A DNA stretch of 64,000 nt from Enterobacter asburiae (GCF_024599655.1 NZ_CP102247.1:1488001-1552000), one strand, 5' to 3'. Counted from the first letter of the stretch, positions 1-8,540 are shown. Translations and numbers: made by a program. The notes: generated by a model not told the origin, from the sequence alone.

Positions 1-84
1 TAAGGGGACGAGGCGGCACGAGTATAGCTCTATTTACACTTTGGGTTAAGCGCATTGCCGCCTGACTGCTCAAAGAGTCACCAT

Positions 85-1014
85 TCAGGTCGATTTTTTT
101 GTCGATTTATCATCATTTTCCCGTGCCTTAAGCTCAGCTTTGCGTTTGTTCGACATGTCGTTACGGATTTGGGCATGGCTTAACAGCGCGAAGATAAACG
201 TTCCGCCGCAGATGTTTCCCGCCAGCGTCGGAAGGGCGAACGGCCAGAAAAAATCGCTCCAGTGAAGCGTACCGTTAAAGACCAGATAGAGGATTTCCAC
301 GGTGCCGACCACAATATGCGTGGTGTCCGCCAGCGCAATCAGCCACGTCATGAGTATGATCACCACAATTTTGGCGCTCCCCGCTGAAGGAAACATCCAG
401 ACCATCGTGGCGATAATCCAGCCGGAGATGATGGCATTTGAGAACATCTCGACCGGGGTGTTTTTCATCACATCCATGCCAATTTTCACAAACGCATCCC
501 GGGTGGGTTCATCAAAGATCGGCATATATTCAAACGCCCATGCCGCGATGCCCGTGCCGATGATATTACCCAGCAGGACCACGCTCCAAAGCCGCATCAA
601 TAAACCGAAATTACCGAGGGTGGGGTTTTGCATTACCGGCAGAACCGCGGTCACCGTGTTTTCGGTAAACAGCTGCTGGCGGGCCATGATGACAATAATA
701 AAGCCGAAGGTATAGCCGAGGTTCTCCAGTAAAAATCCGCCGGGTACGCCTTCCAGCTGCACATGAAATATCCCTTTTGCGAGCAGTGACGCGCCCATTG
801 AGAGCCCGGCAGCAATGGCTGACCAGAAGAGGGCCATGGCGTCGCGCTCCATCTCCTTTTCGCCATCCTGGCGGATATGCTCGTGGATGGCCATCGCGCG
901 GGAGGGGAGGCGATCTTCATCAATTTCTATCTTCTCGCCGCGCGCTTTCTCCTCGCTTTCAATTTCAAGTTCCTCAGTGTTCTCGCCAATTTTTTCTTCG
1001 CCCACGTCTTTCAT
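85..1014 (-). CDS. yfdC: YfdC, formate/nitrite transporter-family inner membrane protein
   Basis: This 309-residue protein belongs to the formate/nitrite transporter (FNT) family of inner membrane channels; E. coli YfdC is about the same length. The first ~55 residues are highly charged (Glu/Lys rich) and should be cytoplasmic. Residues ~60-285 carry about six hydrophobic segments typical of the FNT fold, and a Lys-rich tail follows. The start at 1014 is preceded by a GGGAG ribosome site. The gene diverges from mlaA, as in E. coli. The substrate is not established for YfdC; FNT relatives carry small monovalent anions. The family call is firm, the transport role is inference. Confidence 0.93.
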   Translation of the reverse strand: MKDVGEEKIGENTEELEIESEEKARGEKIEIDEDRLPSRAMAIHEHIRQDGEKEMERDAMALFWSAIAAGLSMGASLLAKGIFHVQLEGVPGGFLLENLGYTFGFIIVIMARQQLFTENTVTAVLPVMQNPTLGNFGLLMRLWSVVLLGNIIGTGIAAWAFEYMPIFDEPTRDAFVKIGMDVMKNTPVEMFSNAIISGWIIATMVWMFPSAGSAKIVVIILMTWLIALADTTHIVVGTVEILYLVFNGTLHWSDFFWPFALPTLAGNICGGTFIFALLSHAQIRNDMSNKRKAELKARENDDKSTKKST

Positions 1015-1329
1015 ATTTGCTCCCGGAGGTTGATCTTTCTGTTAAGCGTAGCGGCTTTTATCGGGATGCCTGTGGGGATGCTCTTAAATTGGCGGCAATG
1101 ACAACAAAGGTGATACATCTCTTTCAAAGTCATTATAAAATTGCCAGCGAAACGAATTCCAAAAGCCAGGCTATGCTGAGATCAGAGTCACGGTGGTTAC
1201 TGCCCGTAATTGTGCTCATAGACATCGGTAAACGTGCTGTTACAATCGCTTGCACGTTTACAGACGGAGCGTCAACGGCTCCGTTACGGATGGCAATCAA
1301 CGATAGCCATACTGAACAGGGAGATATTT
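1015..1329. promoter_or_regulatory. yfdC/mlaA divergent control region
   Basis: This 315-base gap separates the divergent yfdC and mlaA starts. It contains the yfdC ribosome site next to 1014 and the mlaA candidate promoter listed separately. I see no convincing small gene or named operator in the remainder. Confidence 0.5.
1219..1246 (+). promoter_or_regulatory. Candidate sigma-70 promoter for mlaA
   Basis: TAGACA at 1219-1224 and TACAAT at 1241-1246 each differ by one base from the -35 and -10 consensus and are 16 bases apart. They lie about 85 bases upstream of the mlaA start. Assigned by eye only. Confidence 0.45.
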
Positions 1330-2082
1330 ATGAAACTTCGGCTGTCGGCGCTTGCGCTTGGCGCGACGATGCTTGTGGGCTGCGCCAGCTCCGGTGAGCA
1401 AACGGGACGCTCCGATCCTCTCGAAGGATTTAACCGCTCAATGTATAGCTTCAACTACAACGTACTGGACCCGTATGTGGTTCGTCCGGTGGCAGTAGCA
1501 TGGCGCGATTATGTTCCACAACCAGCGCGTAACGGGTTAAGCAACTTTACCAGCAACCTCGAAGAACCTGCGGTAATGGTGAACTACTTCCTGCAGGGCA
1601 ACCCGTATCAGGGGATGGTCCACTTTACCCGCTTCTTCCTGAACTCCATTCTGGGGATGGGGGGCTTTATTGATGTTGCAGGTATGGCTAACCCGAAACT
1701 GCAGCGTGAACAGCCGCACCGCTTCGGCAGCACGATGGGACATTACGGCGTCGGGTATGGTCCGTACATGCATTTACCGTTCTACGGCAGTTTCACCCTC
1801 CGTGATGATGGCGGCGATATGGCGGATACGCTGTATCCGGTCTTGTCATGGCTGACCTGGCCGCTGTCGGTGGGTAAATGGACGGTGGAAGGGATTGAAA
1901 CCCGCGCACAACTGCTCGACTCTGATGGTCTGCTGCGCCAGTCTTCTGACCCGTACATTATGGTACGTGAAGCGTACTTCCAGAATCATGACTTTATTGC
2001 CAACGGCGGTAAGCTGAAGCCGGAAGAGAATCCAAACGCGAAGGCGATCGAAAACGAACTAAAAGACATCGATTCGGAATAA
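1330..2082 (+). CDS. mlaA: MlaA, phospholipid-binding outer membrane lipoprotein (VacJ)
   Basis: MlaA is the outer membrane component of the Mla pathway. It removes phospholipids mislocated in the outer leaflet and passes them to periplasmic MlaC. The start at 1330 is chosen because it gives a lipoprotein signal peptide with lipobox LVGC and lipidated Cys18, preceded by AGGGAG six bases upstream; an in-frame ATG at 1234 would bury the signal peptide. The 250-residue product matches the usual family length and keeps the N-terminal DPLEGFNRSMYSFNY stretch. The gene is monocistronic, ending at a strong terminator shared with convergent fadL. Confidence 0.96.
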   Translation: MKLRLSALALGATMLVGCASSGEQTGRSDPLEGFNRSMYSFNYNVLDPYVVRPVAVAWRDYVPQPARNGLSNFTSNLEEPAVMVNYFLQGNPYQGMVHFTRFFLNSILGMGGFIDVAGMANPKLQREQPHRFGSTMGHYGVGYGPYMHLPFYGSFTLRDDGGDMADTLYPVLSWLTWPLSVGKWTVEGIETRAQLLDSDGLLRQSSDPYIMVREAYFQNHDFIANGGKLKPEENPNAKAIENELKDIDSE

Positions 2083-2084
2083 AT

Positions 2085-2113
2085 AAAAAAGGTGAGCAAT
2101 GCTCACCTTTTTT
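2085..2113. terminator. Bidirectional terminator between mlaA and fadL
   Basis: A perfect 7-bp stem, GGTGAGC/GCTCACC, with a 3-base loop is flanked by A6 on the left and T6 on the right. It can therefore terminate mlaA rightward and fadL leftward. Confidence 0.92.
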
Positions 2114-2126
2114 GATTTCAGCGCAA

Positions 2127-3407
2127 TTAGAACGCGTAGTTGAAGTTCGTACCGAACAGCCAGGCTTTACCTTCAGAGGTAAACTCGTACGGACCTTCTT
2201 TGAACGTCACTTTCTGACCGTGCATATAAGATACGCCCGCGTCGATGGAGGCATTTTCGTTGAGCGCATAGGTCGCGCCAGCACTCAACCAGAAACGGTC
2301 CTGATCCGGAATGGAAATGGAACGTTTGTCTGCCGGAACCGGGCTGTCGTCAAATGCGATACCGGAACGGAAAGTCCAGTTTTTATCGTAGTAGTAGGTA
2401 GTACCCAACGCAATACGATAGGCGTCGTGGAAGCTTTCGTCCTTATAGAACAGCGTTTGACCATTGGTTCCGGTCGCTTTCAGCTCCTGGAACTGGCTCC
2501 AGCTGGTATAGGCCAGGCTGTAGTGAATGGCCCATTGTGGTGCAACGCGGTTGTAACCGGAGACTTCCCACATTTCTGGCAAATGCAGTGACAGTGAACC
2601 TGGAACGGTCTGGTTTGATGTTCCCCAAGGAATGGTGGTGCCCGCACCTGGAACCAGATTGTTCACAGGCGTCAGGATGCCGCTCTTGTAATCGCCGTCG
2701 AAGTCAATTTTGACTTCAGAACGATAGGTCAGGCCCCAGCGGTTGTTTTTATCCAACTCGTACAGGATGCCGGCGTTCCAGCCATAGCCCCACTCATCAC
2801 CTTTAAGGCTGGCAATTTTATTGCTGTTTTTAGGCAGGCGAGCAGTCTGTTCCCCGGCATAACGTTCGATTTTGGCATCAGCATAGACGGCATCAAAGCC
2901 CAGACCAAAACTCCAGCTATCGTTCAGGCGATACGCACCGCTCAGGTTAAGGTTCAGCGTAGTAAGGTCTGTTTTACCGCCGTATTCACCTGCCGGATAG
3001 TTGTTATTGAACTCGGTAGCAAGACCGTAGTTAGACGTTACGGATGCACCCCAGCCAAACTGTTCGTTGATAGGTGCAACGAAGTGCAGGTTCGGGATCC
3101 ATGCTGTTGGGGCAATATTGTCCGCTTTAAGGCTCGCACCTGAAGGCGACTTGCCGGAAATATTGACATCAGGATCGATATACACCGCACCAGCAGAGAA
3201 AGTCGGACGATCAAACATCATGATCAATGCAGGGTTACGACTCGCGTTACCTGCATCATCAGCAATAGCGCCTTCCCCGGAATACGCACGGCCAAGGCCA
3301 GAGGAAGAAAATTCGTTTAACTGAAAGCCCGCTGACCAGGCGGAAGTGGAGACGAGTGCCACTGCGACTGCCAGCGCAGTCTTGTTGAACAGGGTTTTCT
3401 GGCTCAT
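2127..3407 (-). CDS. fadL: FadL, long-chain fatty acid outer membrane transporter
   Basis: FadL is a 14-stranded outer membrane barrel that imports long-chain fatty acids by lateral diffusion. The N-terminus has a Sec signal peptide ending near AWSA, followed by the conserved GFQLNEFSSSGLGRAYSGE hatch region. The protein ends in Phe (NYAF), as expected for BAM-assembled barrels. I chose Met at 3407 because GAGG lies 8 bases upstream; the Met at 3413 would leave only 2 bases (428 instead of 426 residues). Relative to remembered E. coli FadL (446 residues), most of the shortening falls in one loop, after KIERYAGE near residue 180. Two FadR boxes lie upstream, so induction by fatty acids is expected. 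Confidence 0.95.
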   Translation of the reverse strand: MSQKTLFNKTALAVAVALVSTSAWSAGFQLNEFSSSGLGRAYSGEGAIADDAGNASRNPALIMMFDRPTFSAGAVYIDPDVNISGKSPSGASLKADNIAPTAWIPNLHFVAPINEQFGWGASVTSNYGLATEFNNNYPAGEYGGKTDLTTLNLNLSGAYRLNDSWSFGLGFDAVYADAKIERYAGEQTARLPKNSNKIASLKGDEWGYGWNAGILYELDKNNRWGLTYRSEVKIDFDGDYKSGILTPVNNLVPGAGTTIPWGTSNQTVPGSLSLHLPEMWEVSGYNRVAPQWAIHYSLAYTSWSQFQELKATGTNGQTLFYKDESFHDAYRIALGTTYYYDKNWTFRSGIAFDDSPVPADKRSISIPDQDRFWLSAGATYALNENASIDAGVSYMHGQKVTFKEGPYEFTSEGKAWLFGTNFNYAF

Positions 3408-3492
3408 GACCATAACCTCATTGAGTTATTTTTATTCAATAATTGTTACATACCGTAACAGGAGCGCGAAGTGTAGGGTCTGAGGTATGACA

Positions 3493-3509
3493 GACAAATC
3501 AGACCAGTG
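3493..3509 (-). promoter_or_regulatory. FadR operator 1 of fadL
   Basis: Read on the minus strand this is CACTGGTCTGATTTGTC, very close to the FadR consensus ANCTGGTCNGACNTGTT. It lies about 85 bases upstream of the fadL start. FadR without long-chain acyl-CoA represses fadL in E. coli, which also has two such sites. Confidence 0.85.
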
Positions 3510-3516
3510 GCCAGAG

Positions 3517-3533
3517 TATAGGTCTGACCAGCC
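3517..3533 (-). promoter_or_regulatory. FadR operator 2 of fadL
   Basis: On the minus strand this is GGCTGGTCAGACCTATA, a second FadR-type box 24 bases from the first. The paired arrangement is the known fadL architecture. Confidence 0.82.
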
Positions 3534-3654
3534 GGAATGTTGCAAGTTTGTTTATTAATATTTTCAAACATGTTTCGTGAAACGAGATCTGGTTGGCAAA
3601 ATTGTGACCATCGCGACTCACCCAAAAGGGTGGTTTTTGTTTTAGATCATTTTT

Positions 3655-3676
3655 TAGTGTGATATTGGTCACTTAT
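3655..3676 (+). promoter_or_regulatory. Candidate CRP-cAMP site upstream of yfcZ
   Basis: TGTGA-TATTGG-TCACT matches the CRP half-sites TGTGA-N6-TCACA at nine of ten positions. It is centred about 114 bases upstream of yfcZ and could equally serve fadL, which is catabolite controlled in E. coli. Confidence 0.5.
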
Positions 3677-3779
3677 CCGATTTTGCGCCATTAACGGCTG
3701 GAGAGAGCCCGCGCCGGGGCGTAAAATAGCAGCATCGTGTTTATCTCGCGCGCTGCGCGAATACAGAGGAAATTGAGCT

Positions 3780-4064
3780 ATGAGTAAATGCAGTGCTGAT
3801 GAAACCCCGGTTTGCTGCTGTATGGATGTTGGGACCATCATGGACAACACCGATTGCACCGCCTCTTACAGCCGCGTATTCAGCAACCGTGCCGAAGCGG
3901 AAGAGACCCTGACCGCACTGAGCAAGCGTGCGCGTGATGTTGAATCCGATCCGTGTGAAATCAAGTCTACCTTTACCGAAGTGGAAGGCGGCGTGAAGCT
4001 GGACATCGACTTTGTCTTCGCCTGCGAAGCAGAAACGCTGATTTTCCAGCTGGGCCTGCGTTAA
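3780..4064 (+). CDS. yfcZ: YfcZ, small conserved cysteine-rich protein (UPF0381)
   Basis: A 94-residue soluble protein of unknown function, the same length as E. coli YfcZ. It has an unusual N-terminal run of cysteines (TPVCCCMDVG, residues 9-18) plus Cys4, Cys27, Cys59 and Cys81, and no signal peptide or membrane segment. The start is preceded by AGAGGAAA. It sits between fadL and fadI, both fatty acid regulon genes, as in E. coli, and is followed by two terminators, so it is probably its own transcript. No biochemical role is assigned; a link to fatty acid metabolism is suggested only by position. Confidence 0.92.
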   Translation: MSKCSADETPVCCCMDVGTIMDNTDCTASYSRVFSNRAEAEETLTALSKRARDVESDPCEIKSTFTEVEGGVKLDIDFVFACEAETLIFQLGLR

Positions 4065-4077
4065 TCCCTGCGGTCTG

Positions 4078-4113
4078 GTGCCCTCACCCCGACCCTCTCC
4101 CACGGGAGAGGGT
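4078..4113. repeat. CCCTCTCCC-type palindromic repeat, copy 1
   Basis: The stretch CCCTCACCCCGACCCTCTCCC is followed by GGGAGAGGGT and forms a stem of about 10 bp (4092-4101/4104-4113). The same unit recurs at 13801 and 26483. It lies directly after yfcZ. Confidence 0.75.
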
Positions 4114-4123
4114 GCAAACATTA

Positions 4124-4155
4124 AAAACGGTAACCTACGGGTTACCGTTTTGCTT
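4124..4155 (+). terminator. yfcZ terminator 1
   Basis: AAAACGGTAACC and GGTTACCGTTTT form a perfect 12-bp stem around a TACG tetraloop, followed by GCTTTT. Confidence 0.85.
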
Positions 4156-4186
4156 TTACCTTGCGCACCCGGCAACAAACCGCACA

Positions 4187-4217
4187 AATGCCTCTGCCAT
4201 GCAGGGGCATTTTCTTT
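4187..4217 (+). terminator. yfcZ terminator 2
   Basis: AATGCCTCTG pairs with CAGGGGCATT (one G-T pair) around a 5-base loop and is followed by a T-rich run. With the upstream hairpin this gives tandem terminators separating yfcZ from fadI. Confidence 0.7.
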
Positions 4218-4291
4218 TTCTTCTCTGTGCCTTAGCTCGCACTTTTTCGTTTCCCCGATTGGCTGAATGTAAAAAAATGGTTAAGACTATT

Positions 4292-4308
4292 ATCAGGTCA
4301 GACCACTT
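4292..4308 (+). promoter_or_regulatory. FadR operator of fadIJ
   Basis: ATCAGGTCAGACCACTT lies 34-50 bases before the fadI start and matches the FadR box (GGTCNGACC core). It is essentially the operator remembered upstream of E. coli fadIJ. Repression relieved by acyl-CoA is expected. Confidence 0.83.
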
Positions 4309-4341
4309 TATGTTTGAGAAAATTTTTTACAGGGGAGTGTT

Positions 4342-5652
4342 ATGAGTCAGGCATTACCGCTTATTACCCGTCAGGGCGATCGCATTGCCATAGTCAGTGG
4401 ATTGCGCACGCCATTTGCGCGTCAGGCAACGGCGTTTCATGGCATACCGGCCGTCGACCTGGGGAAAATGGTAGTGGGGGAGATGCTGGCTCGCAGCGAA
4501 ATTCCGCCTGAGGTCATTGAACAGCTGGTATTCGGTCAGGTCGTGCAGATGCCTGAAGCCCCCAACATTGCGCGGGAAATCGTCCTCGGTACCGGGATGA
4601 ACGTGCATACCGATGCCTATAGCGTCAGCCGAGCCTGCGCAACCAGTTTCCAGGCCGTGGCTAACGTCGCTGAAAGCCTGATGGCGGGCACTATTCGCGC
4701 CGGGATTGCGGGGGGGGCGGACTCCTCTTCGGTGCTGCCAATTGGGGTCAGTAAAAAGCTGGCGCGCATCCTGGTAGATGCCAATAAAGCCCGCACGACG
4801 GGTCAGAAACTCAAACTCTTCTCGCGTTTACGCCTGCGAGACCTCATGCCTGTACCACCTGCCGTCGCGGAATACTCCACCGGCCTGCGCATGGGCGATA
4901 CCGCCGAGCAGATGGCTAAAACGTATGGCATTACCCGTGAACAGCAGGATGCCCTGGCGCATCGTTCACATCAGCTTGCGGCAAAAGCCTGGTCGGAAGG
5001 CAAGCTGAGCGACGAGGTGATGACGGCTTATATCCCGCCTTATCGTGAACCGCTCGCGGAAGATAACAATATTCGCGGTACCTCGACGCTGGCGGATTAC
5101 GCAAAGCTGCGCCCGGCGTTTGACCGCAAGCACGGCACGGTGACGGCGGCGAACAGTACGCCGCTGACGGATGGCGCCGCCGCCGTGATCCTGATGACTG
5201 AATCCCGCGCTAAGGAGCTGGGCATCACCCCGCTAGGGTATTTACGCAGCTATGCCTTCACCGCCATTGATGTCTGGCAGGACATGCTGTTAGGTCCGGC
5301 GTGGTCCACGCCGCTGGCGCTGGAGCGCGCGGGGCTAACGCTGGCTGATTTAACCCTGATTGATATGCACGAAGCGTTTGCCGCGCAAACCCTGGCAAAC
5401 GTTCAGCTGCTGGCAAGCGAGCGTTTCGCGCGCGATGTGCTGGGCCGCGCCCACGCCCCAGGCGAAGTGGATCAGAGTAAATTCAACGTGCTGGGCGGCT
5501 CTATCGCCTATGGTCATCCGTTTGCCGCCACAGGGGCAAGGATGATCACGCAAACATTACATGAACTCCGTCGCCGTGGCGGCGGGTTTGGCCTTGTTAC
5601 CGCCTGCGCGGCGGGTGGCCTTGGCGCAGCAATGGTTCTGGAGGCTGAATAA
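4342..5652 (+). CDS. fadI: FadI, 3-ketoacyl-CoA thiolase
   Basis: FadI carries out the thiolytic step of fatty acid beta-oxidation and is the thiolase partner of FadJ, favoured under anaerobic conditions. The 436 residues equal the E. coli length. Thiolase catalytic residues are visible: acylated Cys99 in SRACATSF, His392 in YGHPFAATGAR and Cys422 in VTACAAGGLG. The start has an AGGGGAG ribosome site. The stop overlaps the fadJ start by one base (TAATG), indicating translational coupling. A FadR box lies just upstream. Confidence 0.97.
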   Translation: MSQALPLITRQGDRIAIVSGLRTPFARQATAFHGIPAVDLGKMVVGEMLARSEIPPEVIEQLVFGQVVQMPEAPNIAREIVLGTGMNVHTDAYSVSRACATSFQAVANVAESLMAGTIRAGIAGGADSSSVLPIGVSKKLARILVDANKARTTGQKLKLFSRLRLRDLMPVPPAVAEYSTGLRMGDTAEQMAKTYGITREQQDALAHRSHQLAAKAWSEGKLSDEVMTAYIPPYREPLAEDNNIRGTSTLADYAKLRPAFDRKHGTVTAANSTPLTDGAAAVILMTESRAKELGITPLGYLRSYAFTAIDVWQDMLLGPAWSTPLALERAGLTLADLTLIDMHEAFAAQTLANVQLLASERFARDVLGRAHAPGEVDQSKFNVLGGSIAYGHPFAATGARMITQTLHELRRRGGGFGLVTACAAGGLGAAMVLEAE

Positions 5653-7799
5653 TGGATATGCCATCTGCATTTAATCTGACAGTTCGCCTCGATAACGTGG
5701 CCGTTATCACTATTGATGTGCCTGATGAAAAGATGAATACCCTGAAGGCCGAATTTGGTGTTCAGGTGCGCGCGATGCTAAAGCAGATCCGCGACAATAA
5801 AGCCATTCGTGGTCTGGTGTTTATCTCTGCCAAGCCGGATAACTTTATCGCCGGGGCCGATATCAATATGATCACCCGGGCGCAAAGCGCTCTGGAAGCC
5901 GAAGAGCTGGCGCGTCAGGGCCAGCAGGTGATGGCGGAGATCAGCGGCCTGCCGATCCCGGTTATTGCCGCGATCCACGGCGCCTGTCTGGGCGGCGGGC
6001 TAGAGCTGGCGCTGGCCTGTCACAGCCGGATTTGTACTGACGATGCGAAAACCATTCTGGGTCTGCCGGAAGTGCAGCTGGGCCTGCTGCCAGGCTCCGG
6101 CGGAACGCAAAGACTGCCGCGCCTGGTGGGCGTCAGCACGGCGCTGGAGATGATCTTAACCGGTAAACAGCTGCGCGCCCGCCAGGCGCTGAAGTCCGGT
6201 CTGGTCGATGACGTCGTGCCGCAGTCCATTTTGCTGGAGGCCGCCGTTGAGCTTGCGCTGAAAGGGCGTCAGGCAAGACGGCCTCTGCCGGTACGTGAGC
6301 GCGTGCTGGCCGGCCCGCTGGGGAGAACGCTCCTGTTCAACATGGTGGGCAAAAAGACCGAACAAAAAACCAAAGGCAATTACCCGGCGGCAAAGCGAAT
6401 CCTGGAAGTGATCGAAACCGGTCTGTCGCAGGGCAGCAGCAGCGGCTATGCCGCTGAAGCTAAAGCCTTTGGCGAGCTGGCGATGACGCCGCAGTCACAG
6501 GCGCTGCGCAGCATCTTCTTCGCCAGCACGGACGTGAAAAAAGATCCTGGCAGCGAGGCTGAGCCTGCGCCGCTGCGTGCCATTGGCGTACTGGGCGGGG
6601 GGCTCATGGGCGGCGGTATTTCTTTTGTTACCGCCAGCAAAGGCAAATTGCCTGTACGAATCAAAGACATTAATCCTAAGGGGATCAACCACGCGCTGCA
6701 GTACAGCTGGCAGAACCTTGATCAAAAGGTCAAACGCCGCCATATCAAGGCAAGCGAGCGTGATAAAACCCTGGCGATGATTTCCGGTACCACGGATTAC
6801 AGCGGTTTTGCGCACCGCGATCTGGTGATTGAAGCCGTGTTTGAGGATCTGGCGCTTAAGCAGCAGATGGTGGCAGACGTTGAGCAACATTGCGCCCCAC
6901 ATACCATTTTTGCGTCCAATACGTCGTCATTACCCATTGGCGATATCGCGGCGAAAGCCGAGCGTCCGGAGCAGGTGATTGGACTGCATTTCTTTAGCCC
7001 GGTCGAAAAAATGCCGCTGGTGGAGGTGATTCCGCATGCGACCACCAGTCCGCAAACCATCGCCACGGTAGTCAAGCTTGCGAAGAAGCAGGGGAAAACG
7101 CCGATCGTGGTAGCAGATAAAGCAGGCTTCTACGTTAACCGCATTCTGGCTCCCTACATTAATGAAGCAATGCGGTTGCTGACGGAAGGCGAGAAAATCG
7201 AACACGTCGATGAGGCGCTGGTAAAGTTTGGTTTCCCCGTTGGCCCAATCCAACTTTTGGATGAGGTGGGAATAGATACCGGCACTAAAATTATACCAGT
7301 GCTGGAAGCCGCCTATGGCGATCGTTTTAGCCCACCTGCAAACATTGTTTCTGCGATTTTGAAGGACGATCGCAAAGGCAGAAAAAATGAACGCGGTTTC
7401 TATCTTTACGGCGCGAAAGGGCGTAAAAGCAAGAAACAGGTCGACCCTTCGGTTTATGGGCTTATTTCGACCACCGGTCAGGGAAAACTGTCCGCCGTTC
7501 AGTGCGCTGAGCGCTGCGTGATGATGATGCTCAATGAAGCGGCGCGCTGCTTTGGTGAACAGGTGATCAAGAGCGCACGCGATGGTGACATCGGCGCGGT
7601 ATTTGGCATTGGCTTCCCGCCGTTCCTGGGCGGCCCGTTCCGTTACATGGATACGCTCGGCGCGGGTGAAGTGGTTGCTATCCTGCAACGTCTGGCTTCG
7701 CAATATGGTCCACGGTTTACACCCTGTGACGAATTATTGCAGATGGCGGAACGCGGCCAGACATTTTGGTCTGCAAGGGAAACTGTCCTCGTAAGCTGA
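5652..7799 (+). CDS. fadJ: FadJ, multifunctional fatty acid oxidation alpha subunit
   Basis: FadJ combines enoyl-CoA hydratase, epimerase and 3-hydroxyacyl-CoA dehydrogenase activities and assembles with FadI. The 715-residue chain has an N-terminal crotonase domain (~1-190) with oxyanion-hole IAGADI at 66-71, GACLGGGLELA at 110-120 and catalytic Glu118 and Glu140. An NAD-binding Rossmann motif GVLGGGLMGGG is at 312-322 and the dehydrogenase His446 is in HFFSPVEKMPL. Coupled to fadI by a one-base overlap; an alternative Met lies two codons inside. A complete family-length protein. Confidence 0.97.
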   Translation: MDMPSAFNLTVRLDNVAVITIDVPDEKMNTLKAEFGVQVRAMLKQIRDNKAIRGLVFISAKPDNFIAGADINMITRAQSALEAEELARQGQQVMAEISGLPIPVIAAIHGACLGGGLELALACHSRICTDDAKTILGLPEVQLGLLPGSGGTQRLPRLVGVSTALEMILTGKQLRARQALKSGLVDDVVPQSILLEAAVELALKGRQARRPLPVRERVLAGPLGRTLLFNMVGKKTEQKTKGNYPAAKRILEVIETGLSQGSSSGYAAEAKAFGELAMTPQSQALRSIFFASTDVKKDPGSEAEPAPLRAIGVLGGGLMGGGISFVTASKGKLPVRIKDINPKGINHALQYSWQNLDQKVKRRHIKASERDKTLAMISGTTDYSGFAHRDLVIEAVFEDLALKQQMVADVEQHCAPHTIFASNTSSLPIGDIAAKAERPEQVIGLHFFSPVEKMPLVEVIPHATTSPQTIATVVKLAKKQGKTPIVVADKAGFYVNRILAPYINEAMRLLTEGEKIEHVDEALVKFGFPVGPIQLLDEVGIDTGTKIIPVLEAAYGDRFSPPANIVSAILKDDRKGRKNERGFYLYGAKGRKSKKQVDPSVYGLISTTGQGKLSAVQCAERCVMMMLNEAARCFGEQVIKSARDGDIGAVFGIGFPPFLGGPFRYMDTLGAGEVVAILQRLASQYGPRFTPCDELLQMAERGQTFWSARETVLVS

Positions 7800-8008
7800 G
7801 GTCAAAGAAGGGTAAATCCTGAAGTGAATGAACCTGTTCTGGCGATTTTGTAAACAGAGATTGACTATACTTACGCCATTGAGGTAAAAAACAGCGTTTC
7901 ATTCACCGAATGGATCAGGCACAATGCCCGGCCATCGGGTTTTCTACCTCGCAGTATTTATCGCGGGTAGCTAACGCCGGTGATTCTGGTTAACAAAAGC
8001 GGTGCAAT

Positions 8009-8494
8009 ATGCAAGTTTTTATCATGCGTCACGGCGACGCGGCACTCGATGCCGCCAGTGACTCAGTACGTCCTTTGACCGTCTGTGGCTGCGACGAATC
8101 TCGTCTGATGGCGACCTGGCTTAACGGTCAAAAAGTGGACATCGAACGCGTTCTGGTGAGTCCGTTCCTGCGTGCAGAACAGACGCTGGACGTGGTAGGG
8201 GAGTGTATGAACCTGCCATCCAGTGTGGATGTTCTTCCTGAACTCACCCCATGTGGCGATGTAGGCCTTGTCAGCGCTTATCTTCAGGCGCTGTGCAATG
8301 AAGGTGTCGCTTCCGCGCTGGTCATTTCCCACCTGCCACTGGTTGGCTATCTGGTATCTGAGCTGTGCCCTGGCGAGACCCCACCGATGTTCACGACATC
8401 CGCCATTGCCAATGTTTCTCTCGACGAAACGGGCAAAGGTGTCTTCAACTGGCAAATGAGTCCGTGCAACCTGAAGATGGCAAAAGCGATCTGA
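8009..8494 (+). CDS. sixA: SixA, phosphohistidine phosphatase
   Basis: SixA is a small histidine phosphatase that removes phosphate from phosphohistidine, proposed to act on the Hpt domain of ArcB and on the nitrogen-related PTS protein NPr. The 161 residues equal the E. coli length. The RHG signature (IMRHGDA) places nucleophile His8 at the N-terminus, and a second conserved His occurs in VISHLPLVGYL. The ribosome site is weak. The gene lies 209 bases after fadJ and points at the smrB 3' end. Confidence 0.95.
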   Translation: MQVFIMRHGDAALDAASDSVRPLTVCGCDESRLMATWLNGQKVDIERVLVSPFLRAEQTLDVVGECMNLPSSVDVLPELTPCGDVGLVSAYLQALCNEGVASALVISHLPLVGYLVSELCPGETPPMFTTSAIANVSLDETGKGVFNWQMSPCNLKMAKAI

Positions 8495-8540
8495 CGTGAC
8501 GTGCGATATGGCGGGGTGCAATGTGCTTCCCGCCATTCTG

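Larger units (their letters stand above)
3408..3779. promoter_or_regulatory. fadL/yfcZ divergent control region
   Basis: This 372-base AT-rich gap holds the fadL promoter region with two FadR boxes and, nearer yfcZ, a CRP-like site, each listed separately. On the minus strand TACACT (3470-3475) could be a fadL -10, which would put the first FadR box over the -35 region. No further gene is seen. Confidence 0.55.

Noticed and set aside
1..84. Possible argW tRNA or prophage junction at the left edge
   Set aside because: In E. coli argW lies beyond yfdC, but the 84 bases here contain no tRNA-like arms or attachment-site sequence; the locus would lie outside the window.
777..1397. Plus-strand frame spanning the yfdC start and the mlaA signal peptide region
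   Set aside because: It overlaps two well-supported genes in other frames, and its translation shows no family features.
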